The translations under genes were made by a program, and so were the position numbers. From NCBI RefSeq assembly GCF_032854445.1, contig NC_088299.1, forward strand, positions 14,749,608 through 14,813,607: a stretch of DNA of 64,000 nt. Direction: 5' to 3'. The notes under the pieces were generated by a model, which had not been told where the DNA came from, did not search any database, and saw nothing but the letters and a program-made list of their open reading frames with translations. Positions 27,101 through 42,163 of the stretch are shown in pieces. Numbering within the stretch: position 1 is the stretch's first letter; the number at the start of each line of letters is the position of its first letter. The DNA is from Liolophura sinensis. Its lineage: Eukaryota > Mollusca > Polyplacophora > Chitonida > Chitonidae.

Positions 27101-28316
27101 ACTACTACCAGTACATAGTGGTAGAGTGGAAGCCACATTGATTGATTTCTACAACACCTAACATTTTTATGTAAGATAATAAGACTATAGTATTTCTTTC
27201 TAAGCTTACAGTGTAACCTTGTGTTGTTCAAATCTGGGGATTCGCCTAAAATGATGAAGCTGATTTATATTGAATGGTGGTGAGCAATGCAGGCATAAGA
27301 TAACCTGAATAGAACCTTTTTGTAAATAACCATCTGTTAAAGATTTCACAAGTGCAAGTAAATACTAGTGCATCACATAATTGTTAAACATCAGATTTTA
27401 GGCCAATAAGTTTAGCTTTTCATTTTTACTTGTCTCACATTTTTTTTTTCTTTCTGTGTGTTGTTGTTGTTGTTGTTTTTTTGTTTTTTTTTTGAGTGTA
27501 GGGAAAAGGCAGTATAGGCGACTCTCATTTACTAAGCAACGTTCATCACATCAGAATACTCGACTTCCAAAACAAAGTTAAAGGGAATGAAGAAGAAGTC
27601 ATGCTAATTTACCCTTTACATAGTCAGCTTAAACAATACTGTTTTATGGCCACAAATGAGTCACATTTCATGGGCCTTTTTTCGCACAGAAAATTTTCGT
27701 AGATGCTTGTTGACACCGGGAATTAAGACAGGTTAAGAAAATTTCTTAAACCCAGTTGACACAAAACTAGTCCCAACTGCTTATATCGCATTGTTCTTCA
27801 CAATGGCATTCCTATTCAATACAACAAACTACATAAATTGGAGAAACTAGTTTGCTTGTTACAAAGTTTGAGTGTTGACTATATGGTAAGATTAGTAAGC
27901 CTCATACATAGTCATAATGCATGTGTATTAAGGGAGATGTAATGTGATAAACTTGCTCATATGATAACATCAGCCATTGATGGAGTACAACAGACAAGAT
28001 TTGTTATACATGTTGTACTATGCTCTTTCTCTGAAGCTCTCCTGTGCGAGATGCAAACACTTCAGCCAGAGACGGCACACCAGCTGCAGACACTGAGAGC
28101 AAGAAGACAACGAAAACCAGTGAGGCGGCCAAGAAGAAGACTCCATCTCTGTTACGCTCCAGCAGCACAGGCAAGGCGAAATCCTCCCTAAAGCTGGACC
28201 CAGACCTGAAGAGACCAGGGGCAAAACCGGACTCGCAGAAGAGCTCTCTAAGCAAGGGGGATAATGCAGAGCTTTCCAAACCTGTGCGCAGGGCCAGCTC
28301 ACTGTCTAAGACATGA
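4640..28316 (+). CDS. CAMTA: CAMTA calmodulin-binding transcription activator (20 exons seen)
   Basis: CAMTA proteins are nuclear, calmodulin-binding transcription factors. Exons inferred from GT-AG sites with matching phases are: 4640-4731, 6032-6099, 6949-7084, 7571-7642, 8327-8465, 9126-9166, 9673-11279, 12231-12365, 13177-13274, 14099-14277, 14511-14586, 15122-15312, 15763-16364, 16693-16797, 17556-17805, 18577-18758, 19815-19963, 20467-20660, 21660-21734 and 28037-28316 (TGA stop). They encode about 1,556 codons, between vertebrate CAMTA2 and CAMTA1 in length. Domain order is CG-1, activation region, TIG, ankyrin, linker, IQ motifs and basic tail, which is diagnostic. The gene is 5' incomplete: the first exon seen starts with two bases of a split codon. 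One frame break lies inside the seventh exon (10151-10215). The last intron is about 6.3 kb. This looks like the single invertebrate orthologue of CAMTA1/2. Confidence 0.93.
4872..5117 (+). mobile_element. 5'-truncated family A SINE in CAMTA intron
   Basis: The copy lacks the box A end and begins near AGCGCAGCGCAATGACCC. It has box B (GAGTTCAAGTCC), the CAACCTGTGGATGGTCGTAGG core and an AATA-type tail. It lies in the intron after the first CG-1 exon. Confidence 0.8.
6428..6713 (+). mobile_element. Two family A SINE 3' fragments
   Basis: A fragment at 6428-6524 carries the CCACCATAATCCTGGCTGCC core and a degraded tail. A second at 6667-6713 is tail only (ATTCTTGAGTACGGCGTAAA then the AATA repeat). 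Both lie in one CAMTA intron and are old or truncated insertions. Confidence 0.7.
7377..7409. repeat. Perfect 14-bp inverted repeat, 5-nt loop
   Basis: CATTAAGAACATAC and GTATGTTCTTAATG form a perfect 14-bp stem around the loop CAAAT. It lies in the CAMTA intron between exons 3 and 4. It is too short for a microRNA precursor and no function is assigned. Confidence 0.8.
9673..11279 (+). CDS. CAMTA: CAMTA large exon 7: activation region and start of TIG domain
   Basis: The largest exon (1,607 nt) opens with [17 protein letters not shown], the end of the conserved CG-1 region. It continues through low-complexity Ser/Thr/Pro/Gln sequence to an acidic-hydrophobic patch ([15 protein letters not shown]) that looks like an activation domain. 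A His/Gln-rich stretch follows, then the start of the TIG/IPT fold ([19 protein letters not shown] and [12 protein letters not shown]). The upstream part reads in frame 1 and stops with TAA at 10213-10215; the downstream part reads in frame 2, open from 10151. One extra base, for example in AAAGG near 10188-10192, would reconcile the two. The exon then leaves phase 1, which matches the next exon. The break may be a sequence error, an allele or something biological. Confidence 0.85.
11801..12125. repeat. Long foldback with nested inner hairpin in CAMTA intron
   Basis: The outer arms are about 11801-11870 and 12053-12125. TTGTTTTCTCTCAGTATT on the left pairs with AATACTGAGAGAAAACAA on the right, with further matches outward (TCAACAAAAA/TTTTTGTTGA) and inward (AACATGTTAA region). 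A second inverted repeat lies inside: GTGATCGATAATCACAGTT at 11976-11994 pairs with AACTGTGATTACCGACCAC at 12024-12042, 17 of 19 positions. This is most likely a foldback or MITE-type element. Confidence 0.7.
12231..12365 (+). CDS. CAMTA: CAMTA exon 8: rest of the TIG/IPT domain
   Basis: The exon starts after GTTTGTACAG and completes the split codon of the previous exon. It encodes [20 protein letters not shown] and SVVFEYKR, the last strands of the immunoglobulin-like TIG domain, found in many transcription factors and involved in DNA contact and dimerisation. It ends at GATG|GTAAGA in phase 1. The following exon (13177-13274) is a short linker containing [15 protein letters not shown]. Confidence 0.92.
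12493..12668 (+). mobile_element. Diverged family A SINE
   Basis: Head-like sequence, box B (GAGTTCAAGTCC), CAGCTCATGCTGGCTTCCTC and the tail ATTCTTGAGTATGGCATAAA plus AATA repeat are present. Part of the core is deleted. It is intronic to CAMTA. Confidence 0.75.
13177..15312 (+). CDS. CAMTA: CAMTA exons 9-12: linker and ankyrin repeats
   Basis: Exons are 13177-13274, 14099-14277, 14511-14586 and 15122-15312. Ankyrin signatures are visible: [20 protein letters not shown], then ATPL at the end of exon 11 and [17 protein letters not shown], and [20 protein letters not shown]. This makes about three repeats, as in other CAMTAs, where they mediate protein contacts. Exon 12 starts at ATG only by chance; the acceptor GTTCAG at 15116-15121 sets it. 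Phases agree at every junction (0, 2, 0, 2). Confidence 0.92.
13300..13356 (+). repeat. 14-bp tandem repeat, 4 copies
   Basis: The unit ACAGGTGTGCCTCC repeats four times just downstream of the donor of CAMTA exon 9. Each unit contains a CAGGT motif that resembles a splice donor context. Confidence 0.85.
13536..13701 (+). mobile_element. Family B SINE, 5' part
   Basis: A tRNA-like head (AGTAGCTCAGTTGGTAGAGC, then GATCCAGGGTCAATCCTGGG) is followed by the family B body (AAGATCTTAGAAGAGGAAGT; GACTGGTTGACCCG). The 3' tail is missing. The head is too degenerate and lacks the full cloverleaf for a working tRNA gene. Confidence 0.75.
15763..17805 (+). CDS. CAMTA: CAMTA exons 13-15: Ser/Pro-rich linker
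   Basis: Exons 15763-16364, 16693-16797 and 17556-17805 encode a low-complexity linker. It includes [20 protein letters not shown], a basic patch that could be a nuclear signal or phosphorylation site (inference). The acidic segment [20 protein letters not shown] and [20 protein letters not shown] follow. The middle exon ends at a weak donor, CTCG|GTACAT. Its frame stays open through the following 27-bp minisatellite to a TAG at 17238-17240, so intron retention would append a repetitive tail. Confidence 0.88.
16846..17142 (+). repeat. 27-bp minisatellite, 11 copies, in CAMTA intron
   Basis: The unit TAGTCTCTGAAATAGGCTCG plus ACCTATG repeats 11 times with few changes (CTCAACC/CTCGACC/CTCAGCC variants). 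The period is a multiple of three. In the frame of the preceding CAMTA exon each unit reads VSEIGSTYV without a stop. The near-identity of the units suggests recent expansion. Confidence 0.95.
18119..18517 (+). mobile_element. Two family A SINE fragments
   Basis: 18119-18255 has AGCAACCTGCAGATTGTCGT, CCACCATAATGCTGGCCGC and TATTGTTGAGTATGGCGT, without the tRNA head. 18418-18517 is an older copy with GCTGTGAGCTCAATTCC and ATTCTTTGGTACGGCATAAA. Both are in one CAMTA intron. Confidence 0.7.
18577..21734 (+). CDS. CAMTA: CAMTA exons 16-19: IQ calmodulin-binding region
   Basis: Exons are 18577-18758, 19815-19963, 20467-20660 and 21660-21734. The first ends with the conserved [12 protein letters not shown] motif. 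Five IQ-type motifs follow: [69 protein letters not shown], and [10 protein letters not shown] completed by NHYQRK in the next exon. IQ motifs bind calmodulin, giving Ca2+-dependent control of CAMTA. A short CAG run encodes a Gln stretch between the first two motifs (about 19887-19908). The last exon continues into [14 protein letters not shown]. Confidence 0.92.
19173..19363. repeat. MITE-like palindrome, ~53-bp arms
   Basis: The left arm (about 19173-19225) starts TGGTAAGATTCCAGCCCTTT and runs through CTCCAGGTAGGTGT. The right arm (about 19310-19363) is its near-exact reverse complement, with CACCTACCTGGAGAAAGGG and GGAATCTTACCA. An 84-bp centre separates them. No coding sequence is seen. 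It fits a short foldback or MITE insertion in a CAMTA intron. Confidence 0.8.
20024..20264 (+). mobile_element. Interrupted family A SINE
   Basis: The core GGAAAGGTCTGCTAGCAACA and TGGTCGTGGGTTTCCTCC is separated by about 80 bp of unrelated sequence from CCCACCATTATACTTGCTGC and TATTCTTGAGTATGGTGTAA. It appears to be an old copy with an internal insertion. Confidence 0.65.
20862..21180 (+). mobile_element. Family B SINE
   Basis: The body reads GATCCAGGGTAAATCCTGGG, CTAAGACCTTAAAAGAGGAA and GGAGGCACATTACATGCACT. It ends GACTGAAAAATTGTTGAGTA then an ACTCACTCAC-type tail. The tRNA-like head is degraded. It lies in the CAMTA intron before exon 19. Confidence 0.75.
23283..23530. repeat. Degenerate tandem repeat
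   Basis: Variants of CATAATTAGCTCAACAGTAT and GCTGTGCACC recur about nine times at roughly 25-30 bp spacing. Divergence is high. It lies in the long last intron of CAMTA. Confidence 0.55.
25333..25545. repeat. Degenerate ~38-bp tandem repeat
   Basis: CACTTTATTTTGCCATCATC followed by AAAGACTCAGTATTTGG repeats four to five times with decreasing similarity to the right. No coding content is seen. Confidence 0.7.
25972..26180. repeat. Imperfect inverted repeat in CAMTA intron
   Basis: GGATCCGTTCTATTCGCTG (25972-25990) is matched inversely by CAGCGAATAGAATGGACCC (from 26158). Weaker pairing extends outward through ACATGT. The inner sequence is unlike its AT-rich surroundings (GACGTCGCTGG, CTCGCGCAAC). 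It may be a small foldback element. Confidence 0.5.
28037..28316 (+). CDS. CAMTA: CAMTA last exon: basic C-terminal tail
   Basis: The acceptor TCTCTGAAG at 28028-28036 joins in phase to exon 19 and gives [16 protein letters not shown]. The exon encodes a Lys/Ser-rich tail ([42 protein letters not shown]) and ends at TGA 28314-28316. It has no domain; the charge suggests a nuclear localisation or interaction tail (inference). A candidate polyadenylation signal AATAAA lies at 28982-28987. Confidence 0.8.
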
Positions 28317-28756
28317 GGTGGTGCCTGAGATATGATGTTTGATGTTTACTTTATAATACCTGTCCAAGTTAATCACTGTTATTCTGAGTATTGTCACCTG
28401 GATGATTGTTTTTACCTGACTGATCTGTGACATACCCATGTGTAGCAGGACAAAGCTTTACTCTTCACCGTGATATTATGGAGGATTATGATATTTACTC
28501 ATCTTGATGTTAATAACCTAATATCTGTTGGTCATAAAGGTTTATATTCATACTGACACAAGTTTACACCTTGTGTGGACCTTTTTGTTTTATTATAGTT
28601 CAAGATGCCACTCACATGAAACCATTCATACTGCTGTTGGGTACTGAATTTAACCCAGGTCAATGCATTACTGTATATGTCCATAGGCCATTGGAATTTG
28701 TCTGCAAGTTTTTAGATTTACTGTACAAAGACCTCAGACCATCATAGCCCATATAT

Positions 28757-28912
28757 GCTCTCAGCAATCCTGTCTCAGCCTCAACAATCCTGTCTCAGCA
28801 TCAGCAATATTTTCTCAGCCTCAACAATCCTGTCTTAGCCTCAGCAATCCTGTCTCTGCTTCAGCAATCCTGTCTCTGCTTCAGCAATCCTGTCTCAGCC
28901 TCAGCACACCAA
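28757..28912 (+). repeat. ~20-bp tandem repeat
   Basis: TCAGCAATCCTGTCTCAGCC repeats about eight times with small changes, within the CAMTA 3' UTR or just beyond. Confidence 0.85.
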
Positions 28913-29780
28913 TCAGTTTGTTAATTAAATCTGCCTCCAGTCACCAGGCTAGTTTTTGTGGTGTGGACAATCACACCAAAAAATAAACAGCAAGTCCGTG
29001 CAGGCTGCTAAGGGCAGGTTACATGTATGTCACTTGCTGTCTCTCATGATGTAGATAAAACTGTGTTGGCAGAATACTTCCTACTTTGACCACAAATCAG
29101 ATTATGTACATGTACAGGCACAAACATGCCTTCAGGTGTTTGTCTCTATCCATCAGGGGCTCAGAAAACCTATTAATTACACCTTTGTGGAAAGATAGTG
29201 ATTTGTATTGCTACTATATTGAGGAAAAGCTTCCCACAATGTCTTCTTCCATCTTTTGACAAAAATGTAGAAAATGATTGTTTTGCCGTGGTGTATGAAG
29301 TATGAGCACAGTTCTCAGTGCCGATTTTGTCTGACTCAATATCTTAAATACTACATGTATGTTAAGAGGCACCTGTCCCGTTTATTCTGTAGCTAGCATT
29401 TTAGGTCACTCAGCAAAGCATACAAGTGCTATGATAAGACTGCACTAGTGTTGAGTCCAGGCTATGAGGCGTGTAGGCCTACTGCCATCTGCTACAAGAA
29501 AATACATGTATAGCAGAACGAATACTCGAGTCAGCATCTCAGTAGCCAAGGCGTTATGTCGTTTACACTTCAACTTTGAGACAATAAGGGTTCGTGTATG
29601 CTGCATTCATTCCTTACATGCTACTGGGGAAGATTGAAACCGCTGGCATCGTTTGAGACCATTAGCACAGTTTGAAAGCATTGATGAAGTTTCAGACCAT
29701 AAGCAAAGTTGGAACACGCTGGCATACATGTAGTTAAGAGACCTTTTGGGTACATCTAGGTTTTTGTCACGTACATGTTG

Positions 29781-29905
29781 TTCTACTCACTTACATGTAG
29801 TTCTACTCATGTACATGAAATTCTACTCACTTACATGTAGTTCTACTCATGTACAGGTAGTTCTACTCATGTACAGGTAGTTCTACTCATGTACAGGTAG
29901 TTCTG
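29781..29905 (+). repeat. 20-bp tandem repeat, about 6 copies
   Basis: TTCTACTCATGTACAGGTAG and its ACTTACATGTAG variants repeat in direct order. Confidence 0.85.
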
Positions 29906-31570
29906 TTCACCAACAATGTGAAACAGTGATCAAGGAAAATGGAGATGATGTACTTGTGTAATTATATACAGAACATTCTCTGTAACAATTACAATAACAT
30001 ACAAGTAGGCCTACCTCTGTAAAGTTATCATATCTCTGTGATAAACATGTACATGTGTTTCACAATGGCTTTCTGTAAGAGAGATGTAGCCCAGTCTAAG
30101 TTATTGCAAATCACTCTTCGGCTTGGACACACCATGTGGTGTGCAAGTTCAATCCCACTGTTTACCAGGGAATTTTCCTCCCTCTTCCATGGTCGCTGTT
30201 CTCAGGGGTCAAGGAACAAGTAAGCAGTGAATTATTCATGAGTAGAGTCAAAAGTAATCAGTCACTTAATTCAAATTGAGTCAAATGTCTGCTTAAATCC
30301 AGTGTGATTACCCTATTAATATATGCTTTTAACCAAGTGTCTTATTATAAGCATAGGCCTTCTTGTCATAGTTTGTAAATTATTAACGCATCATTTATTC
30401 ACGTGTGATTTGTTGTATGCCATTCATTAATAGAACATTTGCTGACTTCCAGTTTTTAAGTGTCTTAATACTGTTCTTGAGAGTTTAAACTCTTCAAATT
30501 AATCATTCATTAGCTACAAGAAGCCATCATGGCTTAGAATTTTAATGACTTCAAACTTCCGCATGTTGATAGATACATAGATATATAGTTATTGCGCAGA
30601 CTGATAGACCTATGTATCTACATGTAATATCTTTTGGATATAAATAATCCTAGTCATGAAACAATACTGTTAAAGAAACACCAACTGTTTCTTTCACCAA
30701 GAAACAGTTTTTTTCCACCAACTGTAGAATTAGTATTTCGCTTGAATCGGTGGTGTATGTAGTGGGTAGTTTTTCATCATTGGAATTTGATCTGTGCACA
30801 CTCTTTTACCATCAGTATTTATACACTTTCTTGTTTATCACTGGTTAGCAATAGTATCTCATGTGATGAAATTATACCTTGTGGAGGTATAGACCAATTC
30901 AGAATGGACTACACAAGCACCATATTATTAAACGGAATGGTGAGCTGAGATCTGAACTAACTGGAAACTTTTGCTGAAGCATACAAAGGCCTCATCTTAG
31001 GTCAGACGAAGTTTCAGTGAATATGAAAATAAGGATACAATAGAGGAACCTGGCTATGGACAATGAGCAGAAGTATAAGCGCTGTGATGGCAACCGTTCA
31101 TAAAATATGAATATGCTTGAGCTACATATACAGACATAGTTCAGGTACGAGGTCAACTCAGCTTTACCAATTCCTGACAAACCTCGAGTTAGCCTCGTCA
31201 TATTTAATTGATACCTGCAACTGCTATATCTTGAAACTCTCTCTTTGAACTTGATGTTCTCTTTCAGTTCTAGTTTACTGTAAGGTTTATACTTTTTTGG
31301 CTGTATGTTAGTGTTGAAATAAGAAATACTTAAGATAAATAAGGCTTACAAACACAGTAGGTTTGTTTACTGAGGATGTGGATATAGTGAATAGGAGAAA
31401 ATAGGAGAGAAGATCAGTACATGTATAGTGTGAATAATGGGAGAAAAATCATTGGCTAAGCATCACTTTATAACATACAATGTGACCTGTTAATGTACGG
31501 AGGACATCTGTACCATGGGATTAATTAGTGAGAATTTGCTGTTCACGGGGACAACGTGACACATTGACGG

Positions 31571-32352
31571 AGTGCACCCTGTGTTGGTCACATGGACAGA
31601 AGTGTGGCACTCTGTTGGTCACTTGGACAGCAGCGTGGCACTCTGTTGGTCAGTTGGACAGCTGTGGGGCACTTTGTTGATCACTTGGACAGCAGCGTGG
31701 CACTTTGTTGATCACTTGGACAGCAGTTTGACACTTTGTTGGTCACTTGGACAACAGTGTGACACTGTTGATCACTTTGAATAGCAGTCTTGTACTTTGA
31801 TGGTCACATGGACAGCAATGTGGCTGTTGATCACTTGCACAGGAGTGTGACACTTGTTGATTACATGGACAGCAGTGTGACACTGTTGATCACTTTGAAC
31901 AGCAGTGTTGCACTTTGATGGTCACATGGACAGCAATGTGACACTTTGTTGATCACTTGCACAGGAGTGTGACACTTGTTGATTACATGAACAGCAGTGT
32001 GACACTTTGTTGGTCACTTGGACAGCAGTGTGACACTGTTGATCACTTTGAACAGCAGTGTTGCACTTTGATGGTCACATGGACAGCAATGTGACACTGT
32101 TGATCACTTGCACAGGAGTGTGACACTTGTTGATTACATGGACAGCAGTGTGACACTTTGTTGGTCACTTGGACAGCAGTGTGACACTGTTGATCACTTT
32201 GAACAGCAGTGTTGCACTTTGATGGTCACATGGACAGCAATGTGACACTTTGTTGGTCACTTGCACAGGAGTGTGACACTTGTTGATTACATGGACAGCA
32301 GTGTGACACTTTGTTAGTCACATGGACAGCGGTGTGACACTTGGATAGTCAC
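31571..32352 (+). repeat. ~30-bp minisatellite with higher-order structure
   Basis: The monomer is about GGTCACTTGGACAGCAGTGT plus GACACTTTGTT. Variant monomers (CACTTTGAACAGCAGTGTTG; CACATGGACAGCAATGTG; CACTTGCACAGGAGTG; TTACATGGACAGCAG) recur in a fixed order. The marker GTTGATCACTTTGAACAGCA begins near 31884, 32038 and 32189, so the higher-order period is about 150 bp, or five monomers. An earlier shorter block starts near 31767. Confidence 0.9.
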
Positions 32353-35300
32353 ATGGAGTTTGACAGCAACAGAAGATATTTCCATTTTTCTACTTAATCT
32401 CCCCTGTCCAGTGTTACCAGTATATGTACATATATATATGTGCACATGTTGGCATATATATGCATGTAGATACAGGAGCATTCCATGTTGTAGGGGTTGT
32501 GTTATTGCCCTGCACTGTTTATTATACTTACTGATAATGTTTAACTCTTGCATTGCCCACTGTTACCTACATGTACATGAATAACGAGATGTAAATATAT
32601 TTCTTATACTATTTATGAGATTTTTCATCACACCGATTATCAGGCGTGCCTGCTGAGGGTAACATTGTTTACTTTTTCTCTTTCAGCAGCCAAAATTGCT
32701 TATTTGTCTAAAGTTTTCTCCTGCATTTGTGATCAATCATTTAAGAAGTGTTATGTAAAGTACATACCTTTGTTGTATATTTTCCTTTTTTATTCCTTAC
32801 TGCTAAATTCTTATTATGTGTGGTTGTATAAAGTTTGTTAAGTTATTTTGAGCCGTTTTATATGCATTCTGTTTTGTCCCATGTTTATATGTATAACTAT
32901 TGATTTTTATTTGGTGAAAAATGCGTACATGTATCATTTTTGTATCTTTTGTGCTCATGTTGTTCAGTTTATTAGTTTAGTCTCTCTTTACCAACACAAA
33001 ATATTGCTTACTGTTTCAACAAGAGAGAGACAGACAATTTTGGATGTACTTAACATATCAACACAAATACAATCTTAAAAAGTGTCAAATCCAGGCTATC
33101 ACAACTTAAAATCCCAAATGTTGGGAAGATGCAACATTTTGGTGTTATTAAAAATGGTGTGATGAAAAAAGCTATAACGTCTCCTTATTCAGTAAATTAA
33201 ATACAGATAAAATTGACAGTTTCCAATATGGAAAGAGCCTATTTCACATGCGGCTTGGAGAGTTATGCAGACGCAGTGACCAGAAGTGACGGTAGGTTGT
33301 GGTCATGATAGTCACATATTAACACTTCAAGACCTTTGTGGCCAACAGTTTGCCTTGTACTTGATAATGTTACGGCTTGAATGTAAGAAGGATGGTGTGT
33401 GAACTGATTTTGTAGTGTTTGAAGAACAAGCTTCAGACCGTCCACACAGGGACTGGCAAATCAAAGAATGGTTTTATTGCTGCCCAAGCAAAATCTGTTG
33501 ACAGGCATTAGCTCTATAGCTGTAAATCTTAGAAATAAACCAGACACTTTTACCATGCATATATACACATTCTCACACATATGATGGCTTTGATAATGTA
33601 CCGTGTATTGTAGCTTTAAAAACAATACACTGGTCAACCTTATGCTTCAGCAATTTTTTTCTTCTCATTTCTTATCGAAACGTATATTTTATTTCATCTT
33701 TGTCTCGTAATAATAACTGTTAAATTTATATTCTGGATAGGCCCCCAAAGTAAACATGAATTTGTTCTTTTTGTTCTGTTTATTTACTTGGGAAAAGCAC
33801 TTGAGTTTGTACAGTTATTACACCTCTTGTTAAGAGCTGAATGTCTCAAACCCATGTCAATCCCTTGTTATTTTAATAGGGAATGTGTACTAATTGTTCA
33901 TACATACTTTCCTCCATGAATTGTATCATTGTTCTTCTATAATTAAAATGTTACGCCCTTATTGAAAACTGGTTGTTTCGTTCAATTTCTCTGCTGTGTA
34001 ATTTGTGGCTTATTCTGTTAAAAAGGGAAGTGAGGCAAAGGCTCGGTAAATATTGGGTACTCGTACCCGAAATGACCTCAGATTTCTCCCACAAAAGTGC
34101 GTGGTGCTGAAACTTATGATTTTCCAGTAGAATATAGTAGCAAACCCCAAAACACCTTTTTGTAATCAATAGAACCCTGAGAATGAGGAAAAATGGCCAG
34201 TCATGGACGAAGTATTTAGTCATAGAGACTAACCATGAGATGCCAGTTCAATCCTAGCCTTGGACTGGGAATTTGTAGATTACACAATCGTCATTGTGTG
34301 TGAGATTTTGGTAACAATAAACACATGATATCGATTTTGAAATCTCGTCGTCATATGACTGAAAAATTCTTGAGTACGACGTTAAACCCCAAGCACTCAC
34401 TCACTTGATTTTGAAATCCTTTGCGCAGTCTTTGAAGACCGCTTGTCTCCCACCAATATCGTTCAAGTATATGTACATCACACTCGGGGTTTCTTCCACC
34501 TCTAAAACTGAGGGCCATAATATTTACAGGTGAAAAATTCTTCAGCGTAATGTTAAAACAACACCAATTTTATATGTTACAGGCAATCTAATGCTAAGAA
34601 ATCCAGAAATGGAAGAAAAGCAAAATAGAAAATCTACCTTTTTGTTGTGTTCAATCTTAATACTGTTTATTGTTTTCCTATATTTCAAGGCTTTCCAGTG
34701 ACATAAAAACATCTTTAACAGAAACAATATCTATCTCTATCTCTTTTATCGATAAAGGTAGAATAGTCCAACTGTATCATGTGACCTGTCAAAAATGTTA
34801 GGCATCTATTTTTGATCGCATTTACTGTAACATCTGCATCTGAAAAAGGCTGATGATGTCATCTGTGCTTGTGGAACAGAATGAGACAGATGATAGGTAA
34901 ATTAATGTCAACAAAGGTTGCCAAACATTTTTCACAAGTCACATGGTACGAGAGGATTATTTTTATCTTCAATGACAAAAGAATCCAAACTCGAAACTCT
35001 CCTAGTGCTGGCAGTCCACCTTTCCCACAAATTAGATGGTTTTTCAGTTTTATTGTTATTTTAAACCCACCAGCAACATTGAAAATAGGTTCATTCAGCC
35101 TGTAAAATAAAAAAAGTTAAATTGGTGTGGCCTAAACAACAATCAAGTGAAGAACTATTTTAAATGGGGAATCTTTGCTGGCTAAGTGGTCTACAGTGCC
35201 TCATTTCCCACCACGACCAGTTATGTTGACCCTTGCACAGGCTGTAGCTTTTGCATCAGGTTTGTCAGACTCAGGGGAACAGCAGTGGCATTCATTAATC

Positions 35301-36371
35301 TGACCTACATCACAGGAGTGAAACCATCTAGAAAGACTTAAAGTTTTTCAGCCACATTTGTAAATAGAAAAACTGTAAAACTTTAATATTTCTGTCTTTG
35401 TGCATGTTGGGTAGTGAGACAGTTTATCTCCATTAGTAAGCATACAAGTGGAGAGCTGGTGGCTTGAAGGCACCCAGTGCAGTAGTGCAAGTTAGAGTAC
35501 AGGGGTCTCTGTGTATTTATGACAGAAACTCTGGTTGTGAAGAAATCTAGTTTACCTTGTACATGTACACTTCACACACACAAAAAATCTTAAGTGACTA
35601 TAGTGGGTGGCTGAATCAGTCAGATTCAAGCTAAATGTGTCTCTTGAAAAATGCTAATCCTTAGGTGAAATACAGTATTTAAAGTAATCATGTAGGCCTG
35701 TACATGTCACAATTGGTAGGCCTACATACCTATCAAATTATAACCTAGAATATATGGTGGTAGTTCTCATGCGGAATTCAAGCATATCAATTTCACTCTG
35801 GTTATAATCTGTATTTGGATTCAGTTAGTCACTTTGATTGATGACAGCATTTTATGTATAATTCTGAAAGAACATTTGAATTGAGATTTTATGTAGTGGT
35901 GAGAATGGTAATGTGTTATGTTTTTCACGTGCGATGAAATTCAAATGAAATGAATGGTGATATGTGTCGTTTACCACAGCGATGAAATTCATTTGGATGA
36001 AGATGTATGCTCAGATTCATATATGCAGCTCTATACGTGTAATTCGTCGCTAGTTCCAGTTTTGGAAGAGTGATCGAGTATTCACCGAATCTCACCATTT
36101 ACGAATGTCGACTAGATTTCGTCGCTGCTCTTGTTTTATGCCCCATGCTGTAGTCTTACATTTTATACATTCGTCATACGTCCAATATAAGAAAAGGAGT
36201 TGAAGTCCTTCGAGGCTATCACGCCTACGATATTCATTCAATAGCCGCTCTGTCATTTGGTTTTAGTGTACTCCATAATCGCATTCAAGCTGCGAGCAAG
36301 TGTAAATGAGAACTTTTGACATTTCAGAGCACGTGTAGTTGTTATGGTGTTTTCTGATTGGACCGAAATGA

Positions 36372-36393
36372 TGACGTCATCGGTTGTATAAAA
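36372..36393 (+). promoter_or_regulatory. Core promoter: CRE and TATA box of the DUF2452 gene
   Basis: A perfect CRE palindrome TGACGTCA (36372-36379) is followed 7 bp later by TATAAAA (36387-36393). The start codon is at 36508, so a transcription start near 36418-36425 would leave a 5' UTR of about 85-90 nt. Assignment as promoter is inferred from spacing and motif quality. Confidence 0.6.
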
Positions 36394-36507
36394 TCCTCTG
36401 CCTCCATTTCGCTCGGTCATTTTCGTTTGATAGAGACAGGGGAAAGGGTAAACCTGTGTGCAGCAGTTGTGTTTATCCCTGACTTTTTTTACACACAGAG
36501 TGCAAAT

Positions 36508-41634
<5,127 letters not shown>

Positions 41635-42009
41635 GACCAGTTGGTTTAGGTTCATAAGACTTTAACTGTGATTGTGGTTTGGTCAGTATATAGGCTGATA
41701 AAAGCCATGATCCACTTTCCTCTTGTTACTGGATATAAATCTACTTGTACTAACAACATACATAACAACATCACCACCTGTGGTTTACACTACTACTGTC
41801 AAAGAAAGGAACCAATTCCGCATCGATGTAAGGGAATATATTTCAAGAAATGGTAGACCGAATTTTTGCTAAGAGAACCCCAGAATTCATTAACTTAGTT
41901 TGTAACCAGTACACTGTATTTATGAAGTCGAGCTGGTCATAGTGAGAAAAAAGTGATGGACAACACATTTGTGGTTGGTTGTGTCATCTAGCGCTTGTTG
42001 AAGACCAAC

Positions 42010-42163
42010 TGACTTCCACCAGCATGGAGTGCATATGTGGGAAGGTTTGTCAGTAACTTGCCAAATGTTGGAGGATTTTCCCTGGGCTCATCGATTTCCT
42101 CCACCCTGAAAATTGACTGCCATTGTGTCAATGAAGAATTTCTGTTTATGGCATTAAAAAGAA
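42010..42163 (+). mobile_element. Old family A SINE remnant
   Basis: Weak but collinear matches remain: GTGGGAAGGTTTGTCAGTAA, CCCTGGGCTCATCGATTTCC, and a degraded tail. There is no clear head. Confidence 0.5.

Larger units (their letters stand above)
21735..28036. other. Long last intron of CAMTA (~6.3 kb)
   Basis: The flanking exons join in phase (AA+C) without any intermediate exon. The intron holds degenerate tandem repeats (23283-23530, 25333-25545), a polypyrimidine tract (about 24712-24765), an imperfect inverted repeat (25972-26180) and an unexplained Cys-rich open frame ending at 26481. No confirmed gene was found. Confidence 0.65.
28317..36300. other. CAMTA 3' flank and intergenic DNA with minisatellites
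   Basis: No gene was recognised. The near part is probably CAMTA 3' UTR up to the AATAAA near 28985. Tandem repeats are listed separately. A family B SINE tail fragment lies at about 34345-34406 (ACTGAAAAATTCTTGAGTAC). Diffuse SINE-like remnants may occur near 30085-30240 and 34435-34560, but I would not insist on them. Confidence 0.6.
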
